Below, one piece after another: positions 46,588 to 58,792 of a stretch of 64,000 bases of DNA. Each line of letters begins with the position of its first letter. Position 1 is the stretch's first letter. Origin of the DNA: Ambrosia x helenae (lineage: Eukaryota; Streptophyta; Magnoliopsida; Asterales; Asteraceae); NCBI GenBank assembly GCA_030844895.1, contig CM061233.1:58863468-58927467 (forward strand), written 5' to 3'. A program made the position numbers and the translations under genes. The notes under the pieces were generated by a model, which was not told the DNA's origin, did no database searches, and was given only the letters and a program-made list of their open reading frames with translations.

Positions 46588-48633
46588 CCTTTTGCCATGT
46601 TTTTCTCGGCCCAAATGCAGCCCAAAGAAAATAAAAGGATTAATATGAGGGCTCCAAGAGTATTAATTTATATGGATGGGATCGACAGAGGAGAGCAAGC
46701 GCCGCACATTATCGAAGGAAGGAGAGAGGCTGCGCACAACATTAAGAGGAGCCGAAGGCATTATTTTCTTTGGAGCAGATCACGACAGCAGCCTGAAGAA
46801 GAGAAAAGGGAAGGAGGTCAGGGTGTGAAGCCTAGGTGCGAGCACGGGTCGGTTCTATTTCAATTATTAATATTTATTCTATTTGAAACCCGTGGTGAAC
46901 ACCATGAATATGTCTTGCTTTTATTGTTTTGATTTTATCATCACTTTTATTGGCTAAACCTTTTTGCTACCTAGGTTAAAGATGATTGCACTTGAATGAT
47001 TTATTTTCTTTTGGTTTTGGAACTATTGGTTGCGGATGAATTTTAAAGTAAAGAACTCTTTATTTTCTGGTTTGATGTATATGCATATTTAGTTTTGTTT
47101 AATTAATTTTTATAAAACTCCACTTGCGTTTTTGTGAATGTCTTTCATGTATGAATGCGGGTTAGGTTGCGGATTGGGTGTTAGCAACTAGTTTATGGTT
47201 AATTCTGCAGGTTATCCATAGGAGTTGTAATTGTTAGTTAGGTAATTCTAAGTGTTCTACCAATTCTCAATAGCTGTAAGGTGCGAGATTGTTGGTCTGT
47301 CTATGATGTTAAATTGCTAGATCTAGAGGCTTTGTAAGAAGATCTTTCTAGTTTCCCTAGCATTCCTTGTAGGCCAAGTCTTATCAGAAATATTGTAGTT
47401 ACCCCTTGCACTCTTAGTGTAGTGAGGCTTTCGCGCTGTAAGGTAGACTGTCTAGCGGGTACTTTAAGATTCGAGTAGGTAAGCCTGTAAGGGTAACCTC
47501 TCAACCGGTGGTTTAACGGCTTATAGGTAACCTTAGGTTCTCCTTGAGAAGGGTCGAGGGTCCTCTAGTTTATCCTTTAAGTTTATTATTTTAAGATCCT
47601 GCTTCCACACCAGTTCCATAGCCATTAGAAATTTATCATTCATGTGTAGGATTCTAGCCTAGGTAGTGTGTACCCATCACCTGATCCGAATTCCAGTTCC
47701 CAGTTCGTGTCCTCAATTATTTAAGTTTTATTTATTTATTTGCAATTAGTTTGTTAGAACCCCCCCCTTAAGCAACAAAACAATTTAAGTCAGTTTGTAG
47801 ATAAGTTAATCGAGTCTAGTTTACGTTTTCTAGTAGAGTCTCGTGGGTTCAATACTCGGACTTACTTTAGCTGACTGCACTGACCGGTACACTTGCCGGT
47901 TGTGTGGTTTAGGTTTAGAGAGTCTTAGGTTATAAATTTAAAACTTAGAGTGTCTAGTTTAGGTAAATTTAGTTAGTTATTACTAAACCACTTTGAGCAC
48001 ATCACATGGTCTTATAAGCACGTTCAAAACATGCGAAATGATGATAATGCCTTTCAACGACTTCAAAGACAATACTTTTAACATATAGCTTGTTGACACG
48101 TTGAGAAAAAGTACTTTTTTTCCTTCTCCAAATCCAACCAACAAAAAACTAAGCACACTTTCAATATATGGAAGGCCTTAAGGGAAAAGTTTGAATATTT
48201 GTTGGGTGGGATGGTAAGACACATGTATTAACCCTAAATTTTATTAGCAAGAAGCATTTCATGCCCTTGTACATACCATACATGTTAAGAGAGAATTTAG
48301 AGAACGAAAGATATCGCCCAAAAACTATTGAGTTCTTGTATTATTGTTACCGATATAGCTGTTACAATCAGTTACTAGCTGGTGCACACAATTACACATT
48401 TAGTCCTCACACTATATAGACTAGTACCTGATCAACTAACTATCTAACTCTTATAGAATCGGTCCTTATATATTGTTTCTCTCATAACAATATTTCCTTC
48501 CCTTAGAAAGTCTTGACCTTAAGACTTTAACTTGAAGTCAGTAAACATGAGTACAGACTCCTCAGAATCTTCCTCTGTAGCATCGAATTAGAAAGGCCCT
48601 GCCATTGAATCTACAACTATTTGGATTGCAAGT

Positions 48634-48638
48634 GAAAT
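48634..48638. repeat. target-site duplication GAAAT, left
   Basis: It matches GAAAT at 63456-63460 beyond the other end of the solo LTR. Confidence 0.88.
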
Positions 48639-50293
48639 TGTGACACCCGGAAAACTTAGGTTAGTAACGTGTATCAACTAGTAAGTCTACCTTAGCGAGT
48701 CATGCATACGTTACACTTAACTGGGTCAGTTGAGTCGGGTCGATGATTCGGGGAATCGTCGGAATTGATTTACACTTACGCATTGTCCAGCGTTCAATGA
48801 TTTGTAGGATCATTGTGGGTAACATACACACACGAGTCTTGAGTCCTATTGTTGGTAAAATTACATAGTTGGATTAAGTATCGAGTATGAAGTGTTCTAT
48901 ATATGATGTGCAACATGTGAATATGTGTTTATATGATTAGATATAATTAACATATGTTAGAATTGCATGTTCATGTGTTAGAATGTGTTAACATGTGTTT
49001 AAAATGGCAAAATCATGAAAAGTTGGACAACCAAGAATTGGTTCGACCTAGGGGAGGGTCGAACCAAGCCTCCTAAAGTTGATTCGACCTTCAATATGGT
49101 CGAATGAATATTGGTTCAACCCTACGAGGGTGCGAACCAACACTGACTATATATACCATACTTTGCAACTTTTTCATCATTTCACAACCTTAATTCCCCT
49201 CCTAGTGCTCTCTCTCAAGCCCAAACCTGTAGGGAGTAGTTTTTGATCTCGTTTTTCAGATCCTAACCTAAAAATACGTTTCTACAACATAAACAAGAGA
49301 AGATTCAAGGTGTGTTCTTCATCTAAAACCTTTTTAATCAAGTTTCATTCGTTTTTATAAAACCCTAAGTGTCCAGATCTGATTCAAGCAAGTTTTTATG
49401 AATAACAACCTTTCTAACATCATTCTAAACCAAATCCATTCAATAATATTGAGTTTTCATACAAAAGTCCTTGTGTTAATGATGTTAAATGAGTTGTCAT
49501 GTGTTATATGATGTTTGAATGATGAATAGATGATATGTTAATGATCTAGGGCTGTTTTAGATGACGATTTATGATTATTATAGGGTGTGATTGATGATTA
49601 ATGAAGTTTTCACCCATTTTATGGGTTTTATGTTAGATCTAGGGTTTGTTCTTGTTAGTATTGATGATGATATGATTGGGGGTTTGCTATACATAATTAA
49701 TCCGTACATAATAATCTGTTCATGAGGTTAAAATTGATAAGTTTCCATTTTGGGTAAAGATTACATGCATTGATGTGACATTTTCATAATTTGCTATTTT
49801 GGGTAAGTTATGATTTCTCCTTGGAATGAACAGATTTCGAGGTATAAATGGTAGGGTTTTATGGGGATAGATTAGATAATATCAACTGCTGTGATTTATG
49901 GTGTTTCGTGATGTTTTCAGACTGTTTTGAGAAGATTTTGTCCGTTTTATGAGTTACTGCAGCAATTGGGTCGAATGAGATTTTGGTTCGCCTTTCAAGG
50001 GGTCGAACCAAATGAGAAAAGTTCGAACCAACTACAGAGAACCCCATTTGAACCTTGTAAAGGTCGAACCCACTTGGGATTTTCTGGTTCGACCCTACGA
50101 CTGCATAAATGTGATTTTTGATGCAAACTAAGTGTTTTATGTGTGATTCTTGTGTGTAAACTATATGTACTTGATCAATTAGTGTAATGGGTCACCAAAG
50201 GGATGTCGGGTCTGTCTGGCGTGTCGGGTCAACGTTCAAATGCATTTTCAAACATGTAGTCATGATCTGGACAACCGGGGACTAGTTAACCTA

Positions 50294-50298
50294 CAGGT
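50294..50298. repeat. target-site duplication CAGGT, left
   Basis: It matches CAGGT at 62617-62621 and delimits the copia element. Confidence 0.92.
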
Positions 50299-51013
50299 TG
50301 TTAGGATCTGAGTTTGATTGTTTTGATGTATTTAGAATAAGATGAGAAATGAATGATGTAATTATATATGAAAGTGCAGCGGAATAATAAACTATAATCA
50401 AAACAATGGGAATAATTGTTATCAATGATCAAATGCTTTCATTTATTGAAAGATTACAATCAGTACAAATACTCCCCCTCAGCCTGATCACACAATGATT
50501 GTTTGTCTGAGAGAATGTTTTGTGTGTGATGTAATAGAACAGTACAAGCACTGTTCTATTTATAGACAAACCTAAACCACTGGTGACATGTGCTGACGTC
50601 ACCTAAGATAGTGACCTCTAATAGAATAACAACATAAAACATCTGCCCTATACAATCTACTGTTACATTACAAAACACTGTAAGATAAACTACTGCTAAG
50701 GGAAAACTCTGATGATCTTGCAACATCTGTTAGAGTCAAAGTGCTGTTGACTCCAACAGACCTTTAGTCTTCAGAACTTGATCAGCAGTTGTTTCTTCAT
50801 CAGACCTTTGGTCAGCAGTTGTTCTCTATCAGTTGTTCTCTAACAGTCCTTTGTATCAGCAGTTGTATCAGTAGTTGTTTGGATGGAACAGTTGTTAGGG
50901 TCAGCAGTCTTTTGGGAAGAGTATGTTGTAAGGACTGTTTATTTGTGGAATCAATAGTTAACATATTTTGGCTTTTCAATCATCTGTTCTTCTCCAGGTC
51001 AGCAGACCCAACA
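50299..51013 (-). repeat. copia 3' LTR (left in window)
   Basis: It starts TGTTAGGATCTG and ends GACCCAACA on the plus strand. It differs from the other LTR at about a dozen sites, including copy number of the CAGCAGTTGTATCAG-like units near 50860. On the minus strand a TTCCGCT lies at 50378-50384, 79 nt from the LTR end. Confidence 0.95.
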
Positions 51014-51022
51014 ATCTCCCCG
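51014..51022 (-). other. polypurine tract of the copia element
   Basis: Minus strand CGGGGAGAT abuts the 3' LTR. It primes plus-strand DNA synthesis. Confidence 0.8.
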
Positions 51023-51156
51023 TAGAACAGATGATGCCAAAACTAAGCTTTATTCTTGATCTTTATTTCTCATCAGACTTTCTCTGATTTGTCCTTTGAA
51101 TTGAAGTTCAAAGTCCAAGGCAAATAGGTCTTCTACATCTCTTTCAAGCTCAAGAT

Positions 51157-54100
51157 TCAGCAGGTTTGGAGATCATTTGCACACAGGCTATATGCATCAT
51201 CCATGCTTATCTTTTGAACTTTTCCATCTGACCTGAGCAGAGTCAATTCATGGTTGTCTTTATTGACTTTCCATTTTAGAATTTTTGAGTCAGTGGATTT
51301 GCTGAGATGCACCTTTATTCTAGATGAGTTTGGTGATGGAGGTCTCCCAATGAGTTCTCTGAGCTTGTCAGTTGTGGGATCTGAGAAAAAATGCACTTGA
51401 TTGAAGAGGCCCTCTTTAATGAAAGTGTCAGCAAACTTCTTCTGATCTTCTTCAGACATTTCTTTCTGTTTCTTGAATTGTCTTCTAGCAGCAACTGATA
51501 GATCAGAAGTGTCAAGTAAGCTGTCAAGAGTAAAAGCCTGTTGAGGTCTCTTCATCAGTGGTCTCATCAGTGTAGATAGGTTTTCTAGGTAGGCTGGGAT
51601 CTTTCTTCCTGTTTTCTTCAAGACTCTTGTATGTTTCAACCAGCCTTAGCTCAGACCATCTTGCAACAGACCTCATCTCCCCATAGTCAGCAGCCGCTAT
51701 TTCTTGTCTCATCCTCTTGAACTTCAAGGCTCTGGCTAGATCTCTGCCTTTACCAAAATCAAGGGCAGAGACTTTAGCTTGGGAATTCTTGGCCAACTCT
51801 TCTATTCTTAAGAGTTCTTCCCTTAATGCATGAGTGGTCCAGCCTGCAAACTGTTTCTTGTTTGCTTTGTAAGGCATGGTTGCCAAGATCTGTTCTAGAA
51901 GAGATTCCCTAACCTCCTTTTCCATGTCACTACTGAGAGGCATGGCAGACATGGAATTGCTCAGGGTCTTAGCAAAATCTTCAATCCTTCTCAATTTGCT
52001 AAGTTCTGCTGAATGGATGCCCTGAGCAGTCCTGTCATCCTTCCCTTTGCATTTCTCTTTTATAATTGCATCTGCCTGTTCAGCCTTATATTTTAGATAT
52101 GTGTCCATGTTTAAGGGAACAGGGAAATGTGGAAGAGAAGGGAAGGATCTATCAGATGGTTGTTCAGTATTATAGAAGGATTGCATTTCCCCCTTGAGTA
52201 GATCAAGTTCAAGGGGATACCGAACAGCCAATGGTGTAATGGTTGGTGGTGGTCTATGGGATCTGAATTGTGATGTGTGTGGTGAAAATGATGAGAGTGG
52301 AATGGCTGATATAGGTGTGGATTGTGTGGTTGAGGTGGTGTGTGGTGATGTATGTATGTTTTCATCCTGTACAACAAAGGTTGATTTCCTCTTCCTTTTG
52401 TACAAGATTTTTGGTGATGGTGGTGTGGAAGCAGTGGTTGTGTCAACATCTTTTGGCACCTTAGTAGGACCAGCAGATGTTTGGGATTTGGGTGGTGATG
52501 TGATTGTAGGTTCAGGTGTTGTGGTTTTATCAGTGGTTTTGTCAACAGAGGTGTTAGCAGCAGTGGTTTTCAGTTTAGATGGTGGTTGTCTGACATGTTT
52601 AGCAGGCATCTTCTTCCTTTTTGAGGATCCCACATCTTCAACTTCCTGCTATTGTTCCGTTTTTAGTTGTACCAACAACTCTACTTTGGCTTCCAAGGTG
52701 TCAGCCCTCTTTTGTTTGTCTTTAGCAGCCTTTTTCAGCTTTTTCATTTGCAGAGTTGTCTACTGCTTTATCTTTGTTGGTTTGTTGTTGTTGTGGTGCA
52801 GTTTGAGTTGGTTGTTGTGGTGCAGTTTGAGTTGGTTGTTGTGGTGCTGTTTGAGTAGACCCTGGTATGTTGGCAGACTTTGATTTACCTTTTTGAGAAG
52901 GTGGACAACCAAAGGGATCTAGCTTTGGCAACCTATCTCTGCCACTCTCCCCCTTTTTGGCATCATCAGCTGTGAATGCATCATCATCTTCATCCATGAG
53001 AATGGTGGTAGGGGCAGAGCCAGTTGTCTTCAGCAGATGGTCTTTGATGGCTTGAATGTCTGCATGAGTATCTTTGTACCTTGCATCTACCATGTTTCTG
53101 ATCTCAGCCATGTAAGTTTCATGATTCTGATCTGCTAGTTTTCTGTGAGCTATGATGATGGGGAAACAGATTTCCATAGCTCACTAGCAATATCAGATGT
53201 GGATGGTTGACTCTTGGAAAGAGTAGCCAAGGATTCCAATATTAGCTTGACATCAGATTTTATGTCAGCAACAGAGGTTTCAATGGTTTGAACTCTAGCC
53301 GTCAATTCTTGGTATTTTAATCCATCACCTAAGTTAATAGGATCATCTGAATTCCTACCAGTGGTAGTTTTAACTGATTCAGTCCTAGGAGGTGAATCCA
53401 AAGGATGAGAACCAGATGCCCCTTTGTCTTGGTTCTGGGGACTTCCAACTGATTTTGGGGACACTATAGTGGCCTCATCAGTTGTTGCCTTAAAGGGAGT
53501 CTTAGCTATGTAACCACTGTCCTGGTGTGAGACAATGGTCTCTACATCAGTAGTGGTTGCTCCACTTGAAAACTCACCTAGAGTTGCATTGAACTCTAGG
53601 GGTGTAACCTCCTCATCTGTTTGTGGGATGGCAGATTGAATTTCCTCAGTCCTAGTCACTTGTGGAGGTATACTCTCATTGACAGATGAAAGAGAGGAAC
53701 TGGGATTTTCCTGAGTTTTGTCAATAGCCTCAAACAGAGGTTGCATGGTCTGTTGAACATGTGATGGTGAGGGTGGAGGAGTAAAAAGAGAATTAGCCCT
53801 GGGAGAGGGGCTTGTGAACATTTGGCCAAGTGACTCAAATGTATCATGTTGTGGTTCCCCTTGGCTTACAACATGATCCTTTTGGGAGGATGCATGAGGA
53901 GTTTGGTCAGGTTGAGATATTTCCAGCTCTTCTGGTATCTCATCTTCCAGAAGTCTCTTGTGAGGTGGAGTGGTGGTTTTTATGGATAGGACGTTTCCTT
54001 TTGGAAATGGCTGGTGTGGGTTTCACAGCACTGGATGTAGTGCCATGATCACCAGGAGCAGTGGGCTCAACAACAGAGGTTTGGACAACAGTTGTTGTCT

Positions 54101-54875
54101 TAGTCCTCTTTGTTTGTGTTTTTGAAACCTTTGACACTTTTGATGCTTTTTATTAGGTGTTTGCACCCAGCATTCTAGTAAAAGTTTCATCAGTTTGACT
54201 CTTCATTTGCATAGACTCACCCTTTTTGAAAACTTTTTCTGGTAAAATCTTTTGAAGGATTACACTTAAGATTCTTGGGTAAATTAGAAAAGCATTGTTT
54301 GACCCAGACTTTATGGCTTTCACATTTGACACTAAATCCATAAACAGTCCCTGGGATAGATTGAAGTCAGAATCTGACAACATAGCATAGCCCAAGTACT
54401 GAATCCTTAATGGGATTTCATTAAAGGAGGTGGACTTAGCGGAGACACAGAGAAGGAGGGTATGGAAGAAAAATTTCATGACTGGTGGGAAAAACTTTTT
54501 GAAAAGTGTTGACCCAGTCATCTGAGCATCATACCCCCTTTCCTGAAACTCTGTGTGAAGCTCTGTTTTAGGGAAAGAGTCTTTACCTGACAGGTCATTA
54601 AGTGAGAAGGTTGTGGATATCAGTTGAGGGGTAATGACGATACTTGTTTCACCAATTTTTGAGATAATGGAAGTAGGCTTTTTGTCTTGAAGCAAGAACT
54701 CAGCATTCAACCAGAATTCTTGGAGAGTATCAAGATAGATAGGGGCGTCAGCGGTTAAGATTGTCAGGTATTTGGATTTTAGAATGATGTCGATGGTGGA
54801 ATAAAATGGAGTATTTTCATCTGTTTTAACCAGATATGGAAGGTAATTGTGGGTGGCTTTAGCTTGAAGATCCAT
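51157..54875 (-). pseudogene. third reading region downstream of pol (env-like position), frameshifted
   Basis: A series of minus-strand frames (54153-54875, 53940-54137, 53150-53821, 52722-53177, 51524-52633, 51157-51639) reads as one protein of roughly 1,200 residues broken by frame changes and a double TAA at about 54154-54159. The N-terminal 240 residues (MDLQAKATHNYLPYLVK onward) are globular. The middle is Thr/Pro/Ser-rich with basic runs such as KRTKTTT and ISKRKRP, a possible coiled coil (RVQTIETSVADIKSD), and QPTQTAPQ repeats. The end is charged. Sireviruses carry an envelope-like frame here. I see no clear membrane segment or signal peptide, so an envelope function is not supported. 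Antisense frames (52194-52883) mirror the low-complexity part. Confidence 0.7.
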
Positions 54876-55163
54876 TGTAATGGATTCCGAAGGTGAGAAT
54901 GAATGAAATTTGATTGAGGGTTTGAGAATGAAGAAGGCGGTTTCAGTATTTTGAATACAATGAGACAGTGTAACGACTGTTGTGATAAAACAGGGTTTTT
55001 ATAGGCTCTGGTGAAACCACTGATGTGGCCAAAACTCTGCTTGTAAAAGCAGACGTGGCAAACAACTGATGGTTAAAACATCTGGTGGGGAACAACTGTT
55101 TTTGGCAAACAGCTGATGCAAACAACTGATGCAAACAACTGATGCAAACAGCAGTTTTTTTTG

Positions 55164-55209
<46 letters not shown>

Positions 55210-55441
55210 CTATGGATGATAAAACAGTTGTTTTATCTGATCAGAGGTTTGAAACAGATTTTTCAACCAACAGTGGATAAAATGAATGAAACAGTGGTTG
55301 TGTTATCTGAACAGAAGTTTGAAACAGATTTTTCAACCAAAAAGCTATTTTGAAGGATGAATTTTGATTTTCTGAAAACATTTTAATGCTTTTAATAAAA
55401 ACATTTTTGTTAATCCATGTTTAGCATACCAATTCTAGAAA
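54876..55441. other. spacer between pol and third region, with (TA)n
   Basis: It contains a TA microsatellite at about 55167-55205 and repeated CAACTGATGCAAA units at about 55100-55150. GAAACAGATTTTTCAACCAA occurs twice (about 55250 and 55320). It may hold the promoter or splice sites for the third region. Confidence 0.6.
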
Positions 55442-58400
55442 TCAGATTTGTAAGGTAGATGTGTCTAAAGCTTTTTCATAGCTATCTCTGACAAAATGAT
55501 GTCTGATGTCAATGTGTTTGGTAGTGGAGTGAGAGACTGGATATTTGATGATATTTTCAGCAGCTTGACTATCCAACATGAGTGGAGTCTGTAATGCAGT
55601 TATCCCAAAATCCAGCAATTGATTTTGAAGCCACATGAGTTGGGCTGTACAGCTTGCAGCAGCAATGTATTCGGCCTCAGCTGTTGAGGTGGAAACAGCT
55701 GCCTGCTTTTTGCTTTGCCAAGATACTAAGGCATTCCCTAGAAATTGGCACCCTCCTGATGTGGATTTTCTTGTGGTGTGACAGCCAGCAAAATCACTAT
55801 CTGAATAACCTGAAAGCTCAATGTTTCCATTAGCAGTGTACCAGATACCAAGTGTGGGAGCACCTTTTAGGTATCTGAATATCCTTTTCACAGCAATAAG
55901 GTTTGACTTTCTAGGTGAAGCCTGGGATCTTGCACAGACACAAGTGGCAAACATAATGTCTGGCCTAGATGCAGTTAAGTACAATAAAGACCCAATCATG
56001 CATCTATAATGTGTTTGATCAACCAGTTCATCCTTGTCATCAATAGTGAGTAGCTTGACTGTACTCATGGGTGTACTACATGGCTTGCAGTCATTCATCT
56101 CAAATCTAGTTAGCAAATTCTTTACATATTTATTTTGATGGATGAATGTGCCATTTTGCAGTTGTTTCACTTGGAGACCAAGGAAACACTGAAGTTCACC
56201 CATGGCACTCATTTCAAACTCTGCTGTCATGAGTTTCCTGAACTCTTCACACATTTTGTTACATGTGGATCCAAAAATGATATCATCCACATATATTTGA
56301 ACAATCATTAAGTCTTTCCCTTTCCATTTTAAAAATAAGGTTTTATCAATTTTACCTCTTGTGAAGCCAATGGATAAGAGAAAAGTGGAAAGAGTTTCAT
56401 ACCAGGCCCTTGGTGCTTGTTTGAGTCCATACAAGGCTTTATTGAGCTTGTAGACATGATCAGGATGGAATGTGACTTCAAAACTAGGTGGTTGACATAC
56501 ATAGACTTCCTCCTGAATTTTGCCATAAAGGAAGGCACATTTGATATCCATCTGATACACCTTGATGTTGTGGTTGACAGCAAAGGCTAGAAAAAGTCTG
56601 ATTGCTTCTAACCTTGCTACAGGAGCAAAGGTTTCATCATAGTCTATTCCTTCTTCTTGTCTGAAGCCTTGAACCACAAGCCTGGCTTTATTCTTAACAA
56701 CAATACCCCTTTCATCAGTTTTGTTTTTGAAGACCCACTTTGTACCTATTGGACAAACATCCTTAGGCAGTGGTACAAGTTCCCATACTTGTTGTCTTTT
56801 GAACTGAAGGAGCTCTTCTTGCATAGCTTCTACCCAACTGTTGTCTTTCAGTGCCTCTTGGTACTTGACAGGTTGTGTGAGAGATAGGAACCCTGCAAAA
56901 AGACAGATATTGGAGGATTGGCTTCTTGTGAGCACACCCTCTCTGATGTTGCCAATGATCTGGTCTGGTGGATGAGCTCTTAGGTAGATAAGATTTCCCT
57001 GATATGGTATGATGGCATTTTGAGGTGAAGGACAGAGGTTTGGTGACTCTGTTGATGTAACATCTGTTTGCACTTCTGTAGTGCCATCAGATGTTTGGAA
57101 TGGAAGTGGGGGAATGGGTCCAAGTGGTGTAAAACTGGACTGACTTTTGTCAACAGATGATTGACTTTTGTCAACAGATGATTGTTCAGTGGTTGTGAGA
57201 GGTGAAGCAGTGATTTGAGGGTAAGACTGGCCAGCAGTGGTTGACTCAGCTGTGGCAGAGTTTTGACAATTGTTTTGAACAGCTGCTCCCTCTGATGCAG
57301 AATAGATTTTATAGTGACTGGGGATCACAACATCTGTTCTGTAATCTTGTTGTGTGGACTGTGGAAAACCTGCATTGTTAGTTTTAACAGTGATATCTTC
57401 AAATTTGAATTTATCTAAATCAAATAGTTCAGCAGGATTTGCTGGGATTTTTAGAGATGAAAGTTCATTGAACTTTACATTCAGAGTTTCTTCTATTGTC
57501 TTGGTCTTTGTGTTAAACACTTTATAAGCCTTGGCAGTAGAATAATATACCAGAAAATAACCACAATCTACTTTGGCTGCAAACTTTGAAATGGAATCCT
57601 TGAGATTTAAAATGAAACATGGGCAGCCAAAGATTTTGAAAAATGAAATTAATAGTTTGATTTTGAACAAAATTTCATAAGCAGGTTTTTGATGTCTAGG
57701 GTTGATCAAAACTCTGTTTTGAACATAGCAAGCAGTGTTTACAGCTTCTGCCCAGAAGGACAATGGCAAACCAGAATCTGCTAGCATGGTTATTGCAGCT
57801 TCTATAAGAGTTCTATTTTTCCTTTCAACCACCCCATTTTGCTCTGGTGTTCTTGGGATGCTGTACTGCCTCACAATCCCTTTTGACACACAGAAATCAT
57901 CCAACTCCTTATTTTTAAACTCTATTCCATTGTCACTCCTGAAGACTTTTACTAGCAAGTCATATTGTTTTTCAACTTTGGTGACAAAGTCCTTCAATAT
58001 ACCTGCAGTCTCATCCTTAGAATGTAAAAAGTAAGTCCATGTAAATCTAGAAATATCATCAACTATGACAAGACAAAATCTTTTTCTTCTTAGACTCATG
58101 ATTTTAACAGGGCCAAACAAGTCCATGTGCAACAATTGTAGACATTGACTGGTTTTGGACTCATCAATGGATTTGTAAGAGCTTTTATGTTGTTTCCCTT
58201 TTAAACATGAAACACAATGCTCATCACATTTGAATTCTTTTGATGGTAAGCCTCTGACAAGACTTTGTTTAGAGAGTGTATTGATAGTGTTAAGGTTGGT
58301 ATGACCCAGTCTCCTATGCCACAATTCTGTCTCCTTTTTGGAGGCAGCAGAAAACAAACACACATTTGCCATAGGATTGTCCTTTAACATATCAACAACA

Positions 58401-58537
58401 TACACATTGCCACTTCTATGAGCAACAAGTTGTGCTTTGCTCTCAGCAATGATGGTATCAATCTTTTTCACCACTTCTGGCCCAATAATCTTGCAAGTTT
58501 TCTTTGTGAAGAATGAGCCATAACCTTTGTCACTCAT
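55442..58537 (-). CDS. copia pol: integrase - reverse transcriptase - RNase H
   Basis: A continuous frame of 1031 residues. Integrase: zinc finger (WHRRLGH, then CDEHCVSC, about 73-111) and the DDE triad D139, D202, E238 (HMDLFGP, RSDNG, NGVVERK). A Ser/Thr-rich linker covers about 390-500. RT: QMDIKCAFLYG (D664) and IYVDDIIFGS (D751, D752). RNase H: SDSDFAG and STAEAEYIA, ending HIDIRHHFVRD. The frame was once continuous with protease. A TAA at 58538-58540 now separates them, so the ATG given is not the native start. Catalytic residues look intact. Confidence 0.93.
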   Translation of the reverse strand: MSDKGYGSFFTKKTCKIIGPEVVKKIDTIIAESKAQLVAHRSGNVYVVDMLKDNPMANVCLFSAASKKETELWHRRLGHTNLNTINTLSKQSLVRGLPSKEFKCDEHCVSCLKGKQHKSSYKSIDESKTSQCLQLLHMDLFGPVKIMSLRRKRFCLVIVDDISRFTWTYFLHSKDETAGILKDFVTKVEKQYDLLVKVFRSDNGIEFKNKELDDFCVSKGIVRQYSIPRTPEQNGVVERKNRTLIEAAITMLADSGLPLSFWAEAVNTACYVQNRVLINPRHQKPAYEILFKIKLLISFFKIFGCPCFILNLKDSISKFAAKVDCGYFLVYYSTAKAYKVFNTKTKTIEETLNVKFNELSSLKIPANPAELFDLDKFKFEDITVKTNNAGFPQSTQQDYRTDVVIPSHYKIYSASEGAAVQNNCQNSATAESTTAGQSYPQITASPLTTTEQSSVDKSQSSVDKSQSSFTPLGPIPPLPFQTSDGTTEVQTDVTSTESPNLCPSPQNAIIPYQGNLIYLRAHPPDQIIGNIREGVLTRSQSSNICLFAGFLSLTQPVKYQEALKDNSWVEAMQEELLQFKRQQVWELVPLPKDVCPIGTKWVFKNKTDERGIVVKNKARLVVQGFRQEEGIDYDETFAPVARLEAIRLFLAFAVNHNIKVYQMDIKCAFLYGKIQEEVYVCQPPSFEVTFHPDHVYKLNKALYGLKQAPRAWYETLSTFLLSIGFTRGKIDKTLFLKWKGKDLMIVQIYVDDIIFGSTCNKMCEEFRKLMTAEFEMSAMGELQCFLGLQVKQLQNGTFIHQNKYVKNLLTRFEMNDCKPCSTPMSTVKLLTIDDKDELVDQTHYRCMIGSLLYLTASRPDIMFATCVCARSQASPRKSNLIAVKRIFRYLKGAPTLGIWYTANGNIELSGYSDSDFAGCHTTRKSTSGGCQFLGNALVSWQSKKQAAVSTSTAEAEYIAAASCTAQLMWLQNQLLDFGITALQTPLMLDSQAAENIIKYPVSHSTTKHIDIRHHFVRDSYEKALDTSTLQI

Positions 58538-58780
58538 TTATGAAACACTCAGAAGATTAAACTTGAGATTATCAATAAGATTGACATTTTCAAACTTGAG
58601 TTTCCCAGCTTGTACAGTCCCTGACCCTAACACTTTACCTTTTGAATCATTACCAAAGGATATATCACCCCCTCCATGAGCTAAGAAGTCCAGAAGAAGG
58701 GCTCTACATCCTGTCATATGCCTGGAGCCTCCACTATCTACATACCAAAGACTATCTAAACAAGCAGAAGCTCCCTGCAC
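58538..58780 (-). pseudogene. copia protease
   Basis: This short frame contains the protease active site WYVDSGGSRHMTG. Relatives usually have DSGCSRHMTG or DSGASRHMTG, and the catalytic Asp is present. It is bounded by stops in the same frame at 58793 and 58538. Both fit a single C-to-T change of CAA codons in an originally continuous gag-pol. Confidence 0.82.
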
Positions 58781-58792
58781 AGCAGTAATGGA

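Larger units (their letters stand above)
45977..48638. other. unassigned sequence, probably LTR-retrotransposon leader in part
   Basis: No gene is recognised. An AAT microsatellite lies at about 46501-46583. The 111-codon frame at 46597-46932 is rich in Arg, Glu and Gln without a known motif. The stretch 47200-47990 (ATCACCTGATCCGAATTCC, then CGTGGGTTCAATACTCGGAC) reads like the leader of large plant gypsy elements, from general impression only. The last 100 bp before 48638 join directly to 63461 in the pre-insertion sequence and belong with the broken gene there. Confidence 0.4.

Noticed and set aside
46597..46932. 111-codon frame with Arg/Glu-rich composition
   Set aside because: No recognisable domain, next to an AAT microsatellite and leader-like sequence, and no splice or promoter context.
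52194..52883. 229-codon plus-strand frame rich in Val, Gly and Ser
   Set aside because: It is antisense to the Thr/Pro-rich low-complexity part of the copia third region, which lacks stops in the opposite strand for compositional reasons.
51157..54875. Calling the copia third region an envelope protein
   Set aside because: No signal peptide, membrane anchor or glycoprotein features are visible. Only its position matches the envelope-like frames of this clade.
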